Of a stretch of DNA of 64,000 bases, positions 45,291 through 55,197 are shown in pieces (positions within the stretch are counted from its first letter, which is position 1; the number at the start of each line of letters is the position of its first letter). A model generated the notes under the pieces. That model saw nothing but the letters and a program-made list of their open reading frames with translations. It was not told the origin of the DNA and searched no databases. Source of the stretch: Candidatus Heimdallarchaeota archaeon LC_3 (GTDB lineage: Archaea > Asgardarchaeota > Heimdallarchaeia > Hodarchaeales > LC-3). Location of the stretch: the NCBI GenBank assembly GCA_001940645.1, contig MDVS01000016.1, forward strand, positions 1 through 64,000. Reading direction: 5' to 3'. The position numbers and the translations under genes are program-made.

Positions 45291-46211
45291 ATGAGAAAAA
45301 GATTAATTGGAATAGGATTATTAGCTATTTTATTCATGGTAACAAGCCCTTCATTAGGTGCTGTTACAGAATATAATGCTGAATTTGTTAGCGGAGATCT
45401 TGGTATAACTATTGATGGACAACCAAGTGATTGGGTAGATATTGATAAAGCAGATGTGGATCTTCACCCAGCTGTTGTTGGTACTGGCCATTATGAAGCA
45501 AGTGTTCAAGCTGTTTGGAATGATACACATGTTGCATTCATGATTAGTGTAGTAGATGATTATGACTTTGAAGATCATAATACTGGATCACATCGTAATT
45601 CCTCTGCTTTAGGAGTCCTTTTTGTAATAGATGGTGATGCTGATGCAATTCGTATGGGTGGTACTGGTGATTACGCTAATGAAACTTCCGTAGGACATGT
45701 AGATATTTGGCACTGGGAACTTGATGAGGATTATGGTGTACTCAGTGGTGGAACCGAAGATGATGATGCAACAAACGGTGGAAATGATCCTGATGGTAAT
45801 TTAGATGACGAATATTCTAAACATTCTGAGGATCGTCATGATGATGATGGAACAGGTGCTGAAAACAATCTTTGGGGTGCATATGGACACTCAGGTGGAA
45901 CTACTGCACCAGCTATTGGGACAGCAGGTACATGGTACTTTGAAATCATGAGAACAATGACCAATGGTGATGTAAATGATGTTCAATTTGAATCTGGAGA
46001 ATCTTACTTCATGAATTTAGCTTATTGGGATGCAGATGAAACAGGAGAACAAATGGGCTGGACAGATGATGGTCACTATGTCTTAGAGACCGGTGCAGAT
46101 GCAATCGTGTTATCCTTTAATAAACCAGCTTCAGCTCCTGGTTTTGAAATCATTGTTGTAATTGGATCAGTCATTATTCTAGCTACAATAGTTCTAAAGA
46201 AACGAAACTAA
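45291..46211 (+). CDS. ethylbenzene-dehydrogenase-gamma-like surface protein with PGF-type sorting tail
   Basis: Residues 1-23 form a signal peptide. The mature protein resembles the haem-binding EB_dh/DOMON family: ITIDGQPSDW, GVLFVIDGD, GHVDIWHWE and YWDADETGEQMGW. A loop rich in aspartate and histidine (about 160-190) is low complexity. The C terminus is PGF (about residue 283) plus a hydrophobic span and KKRN, the form of archaeosortase-recognised tails. It should therefore be anchored at the outer surface. It lies near the DOMON, ferredoxin and NrfD genes, so an external haem-mediated electron role is plausible. Confidence 0.85.
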   Translation: MRKRLIGIGLLAILFMVTSPSLGAVTEYNAEFVSGDLGITIDGQPSDWVDIDKADVDLHPAVVGTGHYEASVQAVWNDTHVAFMISVVDDYDFEDHNTGSHRNSSALGVLFVIDGDADAIRMGGTGDYANETSVGHVDIWHWELDEDYGVLSGGTEDDDATNGGNDPDGNLDDEYSKHSEDRHDDDGTGAENNLWGAYGHSGGTTAPAIGTAGTWYFEIMRTMTNGDVNDVQFESGESYFMNLAYWDADETGEQMGWTDDGHYVLETGADAIVLSFNKPASAPGFEIIVVIGSVIILATIVLKKRN

Positions 46212-46234
46212 ATATACTCTACTGTGATAAGCAA

Positions 46235-47920
46235 TTGGTAAATAAGAAAAAAAATATTAAAAATTTAAAATTTTTTTTTCTCCTTAGTATTATTACGCTT
46301 CTTATTTTCCAATCTTCACAATTTTCTTCTTCTTCTTCTATAACAATTTCAAATAAATACAAATCAAAATATGGCTTTCATTCTAATACAGTTATTTCAG
46401 AAATGCAAGATAAATCAACCTTGATCTCGAATATTATTACCAATAAACTAATATCACTTGGAGAACAGACAAATTCTACAATTAAATGGAAAAACATTTT
46501 AAATAAGACAGATGATGGTGAACTTGTTTTCGATTATTATTCTGGACAAAGAGGAATTTCTTCAATTGGTACTGCGTTTTTACAGATTTATAAAATTACT
46601 CAAAACTCAACTTATTTATCTATTATAAAAAAAATTGGTAATTATTTAAAAGATATTTCAATAAAAACAAGTAATGGGACTGTCTGGCCTAAGTCTGAGA
46701 ATAATCCATGGAATTGGACCGGAATGAGATATGGTAATGCAGGAATAATACCATTTTTAATTTCTTTAAATCAGATGGATAATGATATAAGTTTTTATGA
46801 CCTTACATCTGAGGCTGCTGACTATTTAGTAAACATTCAGAAGTCTAATATATCAGAATACGCTTGGTGGTTAACTGCTGGAGATACAGGATTTATCACA
46901 ACAGACTATTATTATGGAACGACAGGAATTGTCAGTTCACTACTAGATGCTTACACACTAACAAAAAATGATCTTTATTTAAATACTGCAATAAAAGGAG
47001 TACATTGGTTAGATTCGTTAATAGAATTCACTGATGACCACTTTTCATCTGGATTTATCCCATGGGCTGTTACAAATGACGATTATTATAATAGTATAAA
47101 ATACACTGGAATTCTTTCTGGCCAAGCAGGAATTGGAAAAGTTTTCTTAAAATTATATAATTTAACTAAGAATGAAAAATGGTTTGATAATGCTGAAATT
47201 TTAGGTAATTGGCTTAGAAATCAAGACATTAATGATACTGGATTATTTCCTTATCCAGGAAGTCCTTATTTGACAAATCGAGGAGAAAATGCTAAAAATT
47301 TATTGGGATTATCAGTGGGAAGTATTGGAATTGCTGATTTCTTTTTAGATCTATTCGAATACGACAATAATGATTTATGGCTTTATGAAGTAATAAGAAT
47401 TACAAATAGGATTTCAGAATCACTTGAATCTACTGAATATGGTTATTTGATGCCATTTGAATTATACCAATTTCGTGAAAAGGAGTATTATACAGGTTAC
47501 TTTTACGGTCTATCTGGATTTGTAAAATATTTATCCAGGCTAATTGAGTTATTTAATATCCCTGATCACTTGAAAATATTGGATAATTTAATAACATCGT
47601 TCCAAGACTTAACTGGTAAATTTACCGGTATAATACCAACAAAACTTGATGAAGATTATATACTCACTAATGGCGAAAATGGTCTCGCAAGTATTATCAT
47701 AGGTTTAAGCTCAGTAAATAGTATTGACACAAAATCTATCGGAAAATTTAATAATAATTTCAAAAATGCCTTGATATCCCTGCCTGATCCTGAATTAACA
47801 TACATTGATACAGAAACCACAGTAAGTATTGAAATATATGTTATAATTATGTCTATTATTATTTTAAGCTCTATTAAACGGAAATTAAGATTCAAGAATA
47901 AAAGAAGAAAAAATTATTAA
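46235..47920 (+). CDS. secreted LanC-like alpha-barrel protein
   Basis: This 561-residue protein begins with a signal or anchor segment (about 12-27), starting at TTG 46235, and ends with a hydrophobic span (about 530-550) and a basic tail. Between them are at least seven helical repeats with GxxG(I) motifs: GQRGISSIG, GNAGIIPF, GTTGIVSS, GQAGIGKV, SVGSIGIAD, GLSGFVKY and GENGLASI. This is the LanC/six- or seven-hairpin barrel pattern. The zinc ligands of LanC (Cys-Cys-His) are absent, since it has no cysteine. A carbohydrate-active or binding role is possible. The gene follows the surface protein by 23 bases. Confidence 0.75.
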   Translation: MVNKKKNIKNLKFFFLLSIITLLIFQSSQFSSSSSITISNKYKSKYGFHSNTVISEMQDKSTLISNIITNKLISLGEQTNSTIKWKNILNKTDDGELVFDYYSGQRGISSIGTAFLQIYKITQNSTYLSIIKKIGNYLKDISIKTSNGTVWPKSENNPWNWTGMRYGNAGIIPFLISLNQMDNDISFYDLTSEAADYLVNIQKSNISEYAWWLTAGDTGFITTDYYYGTTGIVSSLLDAYTLTKNDLYLNTAIKGVHWLDSLIEFTDDHFSSGFIPWAVTNDDYYNSIKYTGILSGQAGIGKVFLKLYNLTKNEKWFDNAEILGNWLRNQDINDTGLFPYPGSPYLTNRGENAKNLLGLSVGSIGIADFFLDLFEYDNNDLWLYEVIRITNRISESLESTEYGYLMPFELYQFREKEYYTGYFYGLSGFVKYLSRLIELFNIPDHLKILDNLITSFQDLTGKFTGIIPTKLDEDYILTNGENGLASIIIGLSSVNSIDTKSIGKFNNNFKNALISLPDPELTYIDTETTVSIEIYVIIMSIIILSSIKRKLRFKNKRRKNY

Positions 47921-47942
47921 TAAAATTAATTTAAGATGAAAA

Positions 47943-48266
47943 ATGATGAATATAGGCCCATTAGAAATAGCATTTGTTGTTGGACTAGTTATCCTATTAT
48001 TTGGTCCAGATAAACTCCCACAACTCGCAAAATCTGTTGGAAAAGCCACACGAGAGTATAAAAATGTACTACAAGATGTATCAAATACCGGAACAAATTT
48101 TGTTTCAGAGACTAAAGATGAAGAAAATTTGAAATCTAATTTATTATCAAATTCAAATGAGGAAGATCAATTATTCCAGAATGCTAAAAGTTTAGGGATT
48201 TCTACAAATGGTAAGACAACTAATCAGCTAATTGAGGAAATACTAGAAAAAACATCTACAAATTAG
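47943..48266 (+). CDS. tatA: twin-arginine translocase subunit TatA
   Basis: This 107-residue protein has the standard TatA pattern: a short N terminus (MNIGPLEI), one membrane span (AFVVGLVILLFGPDKLP) with the FGxxKLP hinge, and an amphipathic helix (QLAKSVGKATREYKNVL). TatA forms the pore for folded protein export. It lies 22 bases after the LanC-like gene. The Tat signal on the ferredoxin subunit upstream is a likely client. TatC is not in the window. Confidence 0.93.
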   Translation: MMNIGPLEIAFVVGLVILLFGPDKLPQLAKSVGKATREYKNVLQDVSNTGTNFVSETKDEENLKSNLLSNSNEEDQLFQNAKSLGISTNGKTTNQLIEEILEKTSTN

Positions 48267-48381
48267 AAAAAGATTTTCTTTGGATCTGTTTCTATTATTT
48301 CATTAGTGATTTCATCCAGATTAATTTAATTATCAAAGAAATTTTTATTGTTTTAAATACTAATAGAAAAAACGATTTAAT

Positions 48382-49563
48382 TTATTGAACTATAGGATTA
48401 ATACCTTCTCTTTTCTGATCACGGAGTTCAACTAGTTTTGATAATATCAACAAACCAAAAATACTTCCAATATATTGGTATTCTGGTGTGGGAAATATTA
48501 GAAGGCAAAAAGCTGAAACAATTGTTATTCTTTTAAGTAAATGCATTTTTTTTGTAGCAATTATAATTAGAAATAAGAAAAAAATAACAAATAAAGGATA
48601 AAGTATTACCAGATCAAATATAAAGAAAAAACCAGATAAAAAATTAAAATAATATGTGGTCACTTCTCCGCGAACATCTAGATTCAAATTAAATAGAAAA
48701 GTGTGCTTTATTAAACTAATCAAATTGAATGGAATAAAGACAATTACTACCAAAGTAGAAATGATTAATAAATCAATAATATATGAAATTTCACGCTTTT
48801 CAATTAATTTATCCCAAAAATAAAGTATTACAAAAGGTATCATGAAGAATTTTGCAGTTAGTCCAAGAAAAAAGATAACAATTAAAAAGAAACGGTTTTT
48901 ATAAGTTAAAGGATTTTCTGAATTTAATATTAAAAATCCTGCTAAAATAATCAATAAATATATAGTGCTCACACTAAACTCTAAATTTATTAATAAAAGA
49001 AGTGGAATTATTAATAATTGGGTTTTTCGACCTAATTCTCGTGTTTTAATAAAAAAGATTATTATAACAATAAAATTTAAGAATAAATTAGCTAAAATTA
49101 ATATTCCATAATTCCAGATATTGAAAATTAAATAAAAAGTAAAATATAAAGGAATTTCCCCTGGAGGATAATTGAAATATGAGAATATTTCACTTCCATC
49201 TACAAGTCGATGAAAAATCACCGGTTCGGTATATGGATTAATTCCATTTTCTAACGCATCAAACAGACTTTGGTAAACATGAACTAATTCAGCATCTAAA
49301 TCAATCAAAAACAAAACTAAGAATGAAATGACAATAAATGGAACAACCCATAATTGAAAAATCCTGTTATAAAAAAAAGTATCGGGTCTTATCCATCTTG
49401 AAACCCATATTATCAAAAGGACTTCGGAAAAAATTATTAAATTATTAAAGGAGTAAACAGCTTCCGGTACGGGTTCTAAAAATATAATAAAAAAGTCTAA
49501 AATAATCAAAATGATTACCAACAGAAATTCATACCATTTCTGTTGGAATTTCTCCACTTTCAA
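48382..49563 (-). CDS. polytopic membrane protein, possible GT-C glycosyltransferase
   Basis: This 393-residue protein has about ten hydrophobic segments. An external loop reads ENGINPYTEP...YFNYPPGEIP, which resembles GT87-like, polyprenyl-phosphate sugar-dependent mannosyltransferases, where PY and YPP motifs follow the first span. Such enzymes build surface glycans or glycolipids. The assignment rests on topology and loop motifs only. A PAP2 phosphatase gene lies next on the same strand. Confidence 0.6.
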   Translation of the reverse strand: MKVEKFQQKWYEFLLVIILIILDFFIIFLEPVPEAVYSFNNLIIFSEVLLIIWVSRWIRPDTFFYNRIFQLWVVPFIVISFLVLFLIDLDAELVHVYQSLFDALENGINPYTEPVIFHRLVDGSEIFSYFNYPPGEIPLYFTFYLIFNIWNYGILILANLFLNFIVIIIFFIKTRELGRKTQLLIIPLLLLINLEFSVSTIYLLIILAGFLILNSENPLTYKNRFFLIVIFFLGLTAKFFMIPFVILYFWDKLIEKREISYIIDLLIISTLVVIVFIPFNLISLIKHTFLFNLNLDVRGEVTTYYFNFLSGFFFIFDLVILYPLFVIFFLFLIIIATKKMHLLKRITIVSAFCLLIFPTPEYQYIGSIFGLLILSKLVELRDQKREGINPIVQ

Positions 49564-49685
49564 AATTCAAACTCCTAAAAGTATAAAAAATTCTTACTAA
49601 AATCTTTTCCGTTTATCGAAAACAGAAGGTTGAAAGCTTTTACAAATTGTTGAATCTAAAGTTATAAAAGTATTTTTGGTTAACC

Positions 49686-50744
49686 TCACTTTTTAGAATT
49701 CGAAATTTGAATTTTATTTCTAACTTTGATCAAGATATCTTTATAATCATCAATAGCTGATCGTTTTACTTGATTTTGAGAATTCAGTAATCCAGAAGTA
49801 TTTGTTTTAATAATTAATAAAGGCCAAATAAGCACTATTGCTAGAAGTTGAAAAATAAACAAAGGTTCAATTTTTGTAAGGGTGAAAACACCAACAAATA
49901 ATAGACCCAGTATTACAAGGAATAATCCAGCAAAACGCTTTTTAAGTTCATCTTTTGAGGCTAAATTATCTTTATTATTTTTATAATCAAAAATACTTGT
50001 TAATATGATATAAAAAATTACACATAAGGTGAATGAAGCTATTACATCTATAATATAATGATCTCCTGTTTGTAAAACTACCCAAGAGGTAATAATCAAC
50101 CCTACTGCATACAATTTCTCTAAAAATTTAAAATTTTCAGCTTTTGCAGCTAGATACGGAACAGCCAAGGCCCACCCATGACCTGAAGGGAAAGCATTAT
50201 ATTTTATTGCAATTAAAGAATCTCCTGCTGGAAAAATAGATATCCTATAGTGTAAATCAGAAAAAATACGTACTGGTGGAGCTGTTGGGAAAAACCAGTA
50301 TCCAGACATATCAATAACAAACATAATTATTACTATTAGTATATAAATATAAGGTTCTCTTAATCTGTATTTTTTATCTCTAATTATGGCTGTTAATAAC
50401 AATATATATGCAGTTGCTGTTATTCCTAAAAATCCAAATGTGTAAAAAATAGCTGAACTATATCCAATAAAAGTATCAACTGTTCCAAATGTTTTTTGTG
50501 CAAAAACTGTAAGATATTCATCTAATACTATGTAATTCGTAGTTGTTCTTAGATATTCATCGTATTCAGTTACATTATAAAACACTGCAATTAATTCATA
50601 TGCAAAGGGAATTACAATAAAGAGTGCTAAGAAGAAATAGTTAATTTTATTATTTTTAATATGAGAATAAATATCTTTTGCTGAGGAGCTGACAAAAAAT
50701 CTAAAATCGATTCCTACGTTGTCTGAAGGAGTGGTAGTATCCAA
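49686..50744 (-). CDS. PAP2-superfamily membrane phosphatase
   Basis: This 352-residue protein has six or more membrane spans and the PAP2 catalytic motifs FPTAPPVR, PSGHGWALA and SWVVLQTGDHYIIDVIA, with both catalytic histidines present. The layout resembles inositol phosphorylceramide synthase or polyprenyl-pyrophosphate phosphatases. It could recycle the lipid carrier used by the neighbouring GT-C-like protein, but that link is inferred. Confidence 0.82.
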   Translation of the reverse strand: MDTTTPSDNVGIDFRFFVSSSAKDIYSHIKNNKINYFFLALFIVIPFAYELIAVFYNVTEYDEYLRTTTNYIVLDEYLTVFAQKTFGTVDTFIGYSSAIFYTFGFLGITATAYILLLTAIIRDKKYRLREPYIYILIVIIMFVIDMSGYWFFPTAPPVRIFSDLHYRISIFPAGDSLIAIKYNAFPSGHGWALAVPYLAAKAENFKFLEKLYAVGLIITSWVVLQTGDHYIIDVIASFTLCVIFYIILTSIFDYKNNKDNLASKDELKKRFAGLFLVILGLLFVGVFTLTKIEPLFIFQLLAIVLIWPLLIIKTNTSGLLNSQNQVKRSAIDDYKDILIKVRNKIQISNSKK

Positions 50745-50985
50745 AATTTATAGCCTCGATGTCTGAATTTTAAATTACGGCGAGAATTTCGTTGGAGAAT
50801 TAGTGAAATGTTTAAATTAATCAGTACGCTAATATTTCAAAGAAATTTAGCTTTTAATCTCAAATTCGATATGAATTTATAAAATTTTTCCCAGTTATTA
50901 TTTTTTAATAATTAAAGAAAGAAAATTTCAAAGCATAACTAAAAAAGATTTATAAAAAAATTATTGAAATTGTCTTATATTTAAA

Positions 50986-53900
50986 TTAAATCTTATCTAT
51001 CTTTCGCGCACGTGATAGGAAATCACTTAGTATGACTTTTCCGATAAATTCAATATAACTTAGATTTTGAGACACCATACCTGCAAATTCAGCCTTATTT
51101 TCTAAATCATGGGCTCCAAAGAATATTTCTTCGCCATCACGATCTGCTGCAATGTACTGAGGATAACCAACGCCTCCTACACCTCCAGTACCCCGATACT
51201 GACTTTTATCGAGATTTCGGACAATTACATTCTCTTGTTCAACTAATTTTTTTATGATCTCTTTTTCTGTAGGATCATCCATATCAAACATGGAAGCAAC
51301 GGTTATTCTTTTAGATAGCTTCGTTAACTGAAATATCTTGTCGACTGGGATATCTTTTGGATCAGGAGTTAAAAGTGTTACATGTGCTTTGAAATCACTT
51401 AAATAATGATTTAATGTTTCCAATGCGGCTCCACGTCCGACAACTGGGAGAGAAGTAATCTTGGGATAATTGAAATTATTAACAATTTTTTCAAAATCTT
51501 CCATTATAGTTATTTTTGGGTTTAAAATTTCCAGTCCACCGGTAATCGTAGTCTGCTGCTCGGATGAAAATCCTTCGTTGCCTTTGATTAGTGAGTTGTA
51601 GTGATCATTAACAGACCCTATTAGTCCATCACGAAGTTGTTCGCTTGTTGATACTGCATCAGTAACACTTGCAGCAAAATGGTTATGAACAGTGATTAAA
51701 TAATTAGTTTTTTCATTTAATAACGCAACATTAGACTTCATTCGATTAACAGAATCATTTCTTACCTCTTGTAAAAATGATATTGCATTGTTTTCTATTT
51801 CTGATAGGAAACTTTCTGAAATTGATTTTAATTCAGTATGATGTTCTTTATAATCGCTTTCATGCTGTTCTATACTCTGTTGAACTTCAGATTTATATTT
51901 TTCCTTAAAATTACTGGTTTCTTCAATGATCTTGTTTGTGGTTTCGGAATGAAGACTGGTTAGTTCTCCTTCTCTGTCGTTAACTCGATTCTGTGAAGTC
52001 TCGCGGAAAGAACCAACAAATTTGTCTAATTTCGTTGATATTTGTGAAAAATGGTCCTTAATTTGTTGTTCTTGAGTGGTTAAACTTTCACCCTTTTGAG
52101 TTTCAAGATTTTTGAGCATTTCTAGTTGTTCTTGAACGATTTGTGTGAGAGAATCTCGAATAATAGATAATGATCCTTTTAATAATTCCTGATAATTATC
52201 ATGAACAGTTTGAGTATGTGCACTTGCTTTTTGGTGAATTTGACTGTTAAACATATAAGATGAGTCAGTAATTTTATCTAAAACAGAAATAGCTTCACTT
52301 TCAAGATTTTTAATTTCAATATCATGCTGATTATTGTTAGTTTGATTAATTTCTTGTAATTTAGTTACCATTGTCGATAATGATGCTATCCATGAGTTTT
52401 GGAAATCGTTTAGGGATCTTTTAGAGTTTTGTGAATTTTGAACTAACTCCTCACTTGTACGTGAAATATTTTTCATTAGTTCATCTGGTATTCCAGTGAT
52501 AATGATTGAATCTAAACTATTAAATAATTCTAATGATTCAATTGAAAATTTTTTAACTGATTGTTCTAATCTTTTCAATTCGGGAGAGAAAATATTATTC
52601 AATTCTTTAATATGTCCGATACTTTCTTTTTTATATTCCTTAAAGTTCTTTTTCTCCTCTTTTAAATGAATTTCAGTTTCTTTGAATTGATCTTTCACAA
52701 AATTCTTGTAATCTCCTTTCAATTTTGTAAAAGAACTCTCAACGGATTTTTCTATCTGTTTAGTAAAATTATCTAATTTTGTTCCTATTTCGGTTTCCAT
52801 CTCTTCTATATTAGTATTTATGTTTGAATAAAATTGATTTGAAGATTCATTAAGAAAAGAAATGAGATTTTCCTTTCTATCAATTAAATCTGAAAGATGC
52901 TTCTTAAATGGTTCAGAAACTTTTGAATCTAACTCACTAACTGAGGATTGCAAGGCTTTTTTTGCTTGCTCCTGGCGTTTATTTATTAAATCATGTATTT
53001 TACTTATTAGGTCAACTTTTGTTACTTTTTCATCTTCATCACTGGTATTATCAACAATTTTGTTTAAGTCTGCTGAAAGATCAGTAATAAGCGACTTTTG
53101 GATTGCTTCTAAAGAATTTTTTGTATTATTATATTGATTATCTACAACCTGATCAAGGAATTCTAATTCAGAGCTAATTTTTGAACTAATATCAGTTATT
53201 TGCTTTTCAGTACTTTTTTGTAAATTAGGAACGGGTTTTTTTATAGCATTCAGATGATTGTTGAATACTTTCTGCTCATCCTTAATAAATGAAACAAAAC
53301 CTTTATTTGCTTTTATATAAGCATCTTCTGATTTCTTCTGTATTTTTTCAGTAAATTCTTCATATTTTGTCTTTAATGATTCACTAATATCTTTCATTTT
53401 AATTTCTAGATTTTTATAATGAATATCAGTAGATTTCGTTATATCAGAAAAGAATTTTTTCTTATTACCTTTCATATCAGATAACTGTGTATTGAAAGGC
53501 TCTAATATCCCTGATTCTAAAGAAATTAGAGAAGATTTTTGAGCATTCATAGCTTGTTGTTGTTGAGTTTTCATATCTTCTCCAATTTTAGTCAAAGTTT
53601 CTTTTCTTGCTTGTTCTAAATTCTCAAAATTTTTATTTAATTCTTCTGTGAAGCCTGAAATGTCATTCTTATTTACATCAGTTGTACTTTCGATTTGTTC
53701 CTTCGTATTAGAAGTATTAGCACTCAATTGATTCAAATATTTGTCTTTAATATTAACGATGTTAACTGTAGTCTCATTTTTATAATTTTCTACATCGGTC
53801 CCTGCTTGATTTTTATCTGCATTATAATTTTCTAATGATTCACCTAAACCCTGAGCTAAATTATCTTTAGATTTTACAAAAGAATTAAATAATGAATTAA

Positions 53901-54837
53901 TATAAGTTGGTAAAGCTTCTGAATCCTCTGTTGAAAATTCCTTACTATCAAACTCTAAAACAAGATTTTTAAAGGCTATATTTTGCTCATTCAAGCTATT
54001 TGTGATACTTTGAAATATTTCATGGAGAGCATAACTAAATTTACTGAATGAATCCATTTGTGATTCCAATGATGAAGAGGTCCATTCTTTTCCACCATCT
54101 TTAAAATCAGTTTCAAATTTTGTTAAATCTTCTCTCAAGGAATTTAACATATTTTCAAGACGATTTTTTATTTCATCAAGGTATCCAGTTGAAAAATCGC
54201 TAATCTTTGAAGTGAACTGATCACTCAAGGAATTCAATTGTGATTTATGATTAACCACGGTTTCAAAAATTCGATTTTGATTTGAATTGATTTTTTTATC
54301 ATAAACAATTTTTTTTTCAGTAACTTTGTTTTTTTCGGTCTCAATAACACTTTCTGTTTTCGTTTTCAACTTATTAATATAAGTTTCTTCAATAGTTTTG
54401 AGTTCTGTATCAAATTCCTGTATTGTAGTATCAATTTTTTGCTTCAAATCTTCACTGTGTTTATTAAATTCATCAATCCTTTGTTGAACGGTAGATGTGA
54501 TCTCGTTATTTTTTGTTGTCTGAAATTCATTCATGATTTTTTTTCTTTCATCAAAAAACTTTTTACTTTGATAATCTATTTGATGAATTTTGTCTGAAAG
54601 TTCTTGAAAATGTTGATGAGTTGCGAGAAAAGGAAATTTTGGGATAACACGATTTCCAATACTAGAAACATGAGCTGATAGACCTTTTTCTTCAAGAGAT
54701 TTCATGAGTATATTAACTTGTTCGAAATCAAAAGTTCCATATTGAGATAATTCGCCAATAGACAATTGACCAAATGCGAGCAACATTTCATAAGCTTTTT
54801 TTTCGTCATCTGTTAAATTTAGAGGAAAATTTTCCAT
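50986..54837 (-). CDS. giant TrmB-like protein with a long internal coiled coil
   Basis: Residues 1-85 form a TrmB-type winged helix (LTDDEKKAYEMLLAFGQLSIGELSQ). About 1050 residues of helical, Glu/Lys/Gln/Asn-rich coiled coil follow. Residues about 1140-1283 resemble the C-terminal sensor half of TrmB/phospholipase-D-like regulators (SLPVVGRGAALETLNHYL, VTLLTPDPKDIP, EIFFGAHDL). Ordinary TrmB proteins are 250-350 residues long, so this one appears to have its two ends separated by an insertion of about 1000 residues. It might act as a DNA-tethering or structural protein as well as a regulator. It is a single gene with no operon partner. Confidence 0.8.
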   Translation of the reverse strand: MENFPLNLTDDEKKAYEMLLAFGQLSIGELSQYGTFDFEQVNILMKSLEEKGLSAHVSSIGNRVIPKFPFLATHQHFQELSDKIHQIDYQSKKFFDERKKIMNEFQTTKNNEITSTVQQRIDEFNKHSEDLKQKIDTTIQEFDTELKTIEETYINKLKTKTESVIETEKNKVTEKKIVYDKKINSNQNRIFETVVNHKSQLNSLSDQFTSKISDFSTGYLDEIKNRLENMLNSLREDLTKFETDFKDGGKEWTSSSLESQMDSFSKFSYALHEIFQSITNSLNEQNIAFKNLVLEFDSKEFSTEDSEALPTYINSLFNSFVKSKDNLAQGLGESLENYNADKNQAGTDVENYKNETTVNIVNIKDKYLNQLSANTSNTKEQIESTTDVNKNDISGFTEELNKNFENLEQARKETLTKIGEDMKTQQQQAMNAQKSSLISLESGILEPFNTQLSDMKGNKKKFFSDITKSTDIHYKNLEIKMKDISESLKTKYEEFTEKIQKKSEDAYIKANKGFVSFIKDEQKVFNNHLNAIKKPVPNLQKSTEKQITDISSKISSELEFLDQVVDNQYNNTKNSLEAIQKSLITDLSADLNKIVDNTSDEDEKVTKVDLISKIHDLINKRQEQAKKALQSSVSELDSKVSEPFKKHLSDLIDRKENLISFLNESSNQFYSNINTNIEEMETEIGTKLDNFTKQIEKSVESSFTKLKGDYKNFVKDQFKETEIHLKEEKKNFKEYKKESIGHIKELNNIFSPELKRLEQSVKKFSIESLELFNSLDSIIITGIPDELMKNISRTSEELVQNSQNSKRSLNDFQNSWIASLSTMVTKLQEINQTNNNQHDIEIKNLESEAISVLDKITDSSYMFNSQIHQKASAHTQTVHDNYQELLKGSLSIIRDSLTQIVQEQLEMLKNLETQKGESLTTQEQQIKDHFSQISTKLDKFVGSFRETSQNRVNDREGELTSLHSETTNKIIEETSNFKEKYKSEVQQSIEQHESDYKEHHTELKSISESFLSEIENNAISFLQEVRNDSVNRMKSNVALLNEKTNYLITVHNHFAASVTDAVSTSEQLRDGLIGSVNDHYNSLIKGNEGFSSEQQTTITGGLEILNPKITIMEDFEKIVNNFNYPKITSLPVVGRGAALETLNHYLSDFKAHVTLLTPDPKDIPVDKIFQLTKLSKRITVASMFDMDDPTEKEIIKKLVEQENVIVRNLDKSQYRGTGGVGGVGYPQYIAADRDGEEIFFGAHDLENKAEFAGMVSQNLSYIEFIGKVILSDFLSRARKIDKI

Positions 54838-55197
54838 ATAATCACCAATAACATTGAATAAAAGAATGTAACACTAATAGAGGTAAAGTACTTTATGATT
54901 AAAAAATGATTACGATTTTCTAGAACAATGTACAGGGTAATTTTATTGAAATTAATTTTAAAATTTAAGAAACTCAATTGAAACTGTTTTTTTAGTATTT
55001 TAATGGTGAATTAGCTAAAGAATATGAAAAAACCATTAAAAGAATTCATACAATAAACTAAATAACTTTATGTCAAAATCTGTCAATAATTAAGCTATTT
55101 TCTTTTATATAGCATCATTTTTACTTGCACAAGTACCTAAGTCCAGAAATATTTAAAGAATAATTTATGAGAAAAAAAAAGTTCTGGTGAGTTTAAA
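54838..55197. other. intergenic region with promoter of the downstream membrane gene
   Basis: This gap lies between divergent genes. TATA-like aaatatttaaag (55147-55158) precedes the plus-strand gene by about 45 bases, and ggtga (55186-55190) may be its ribosome site. Nothing else is recognisable. Confidence 0.4.
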
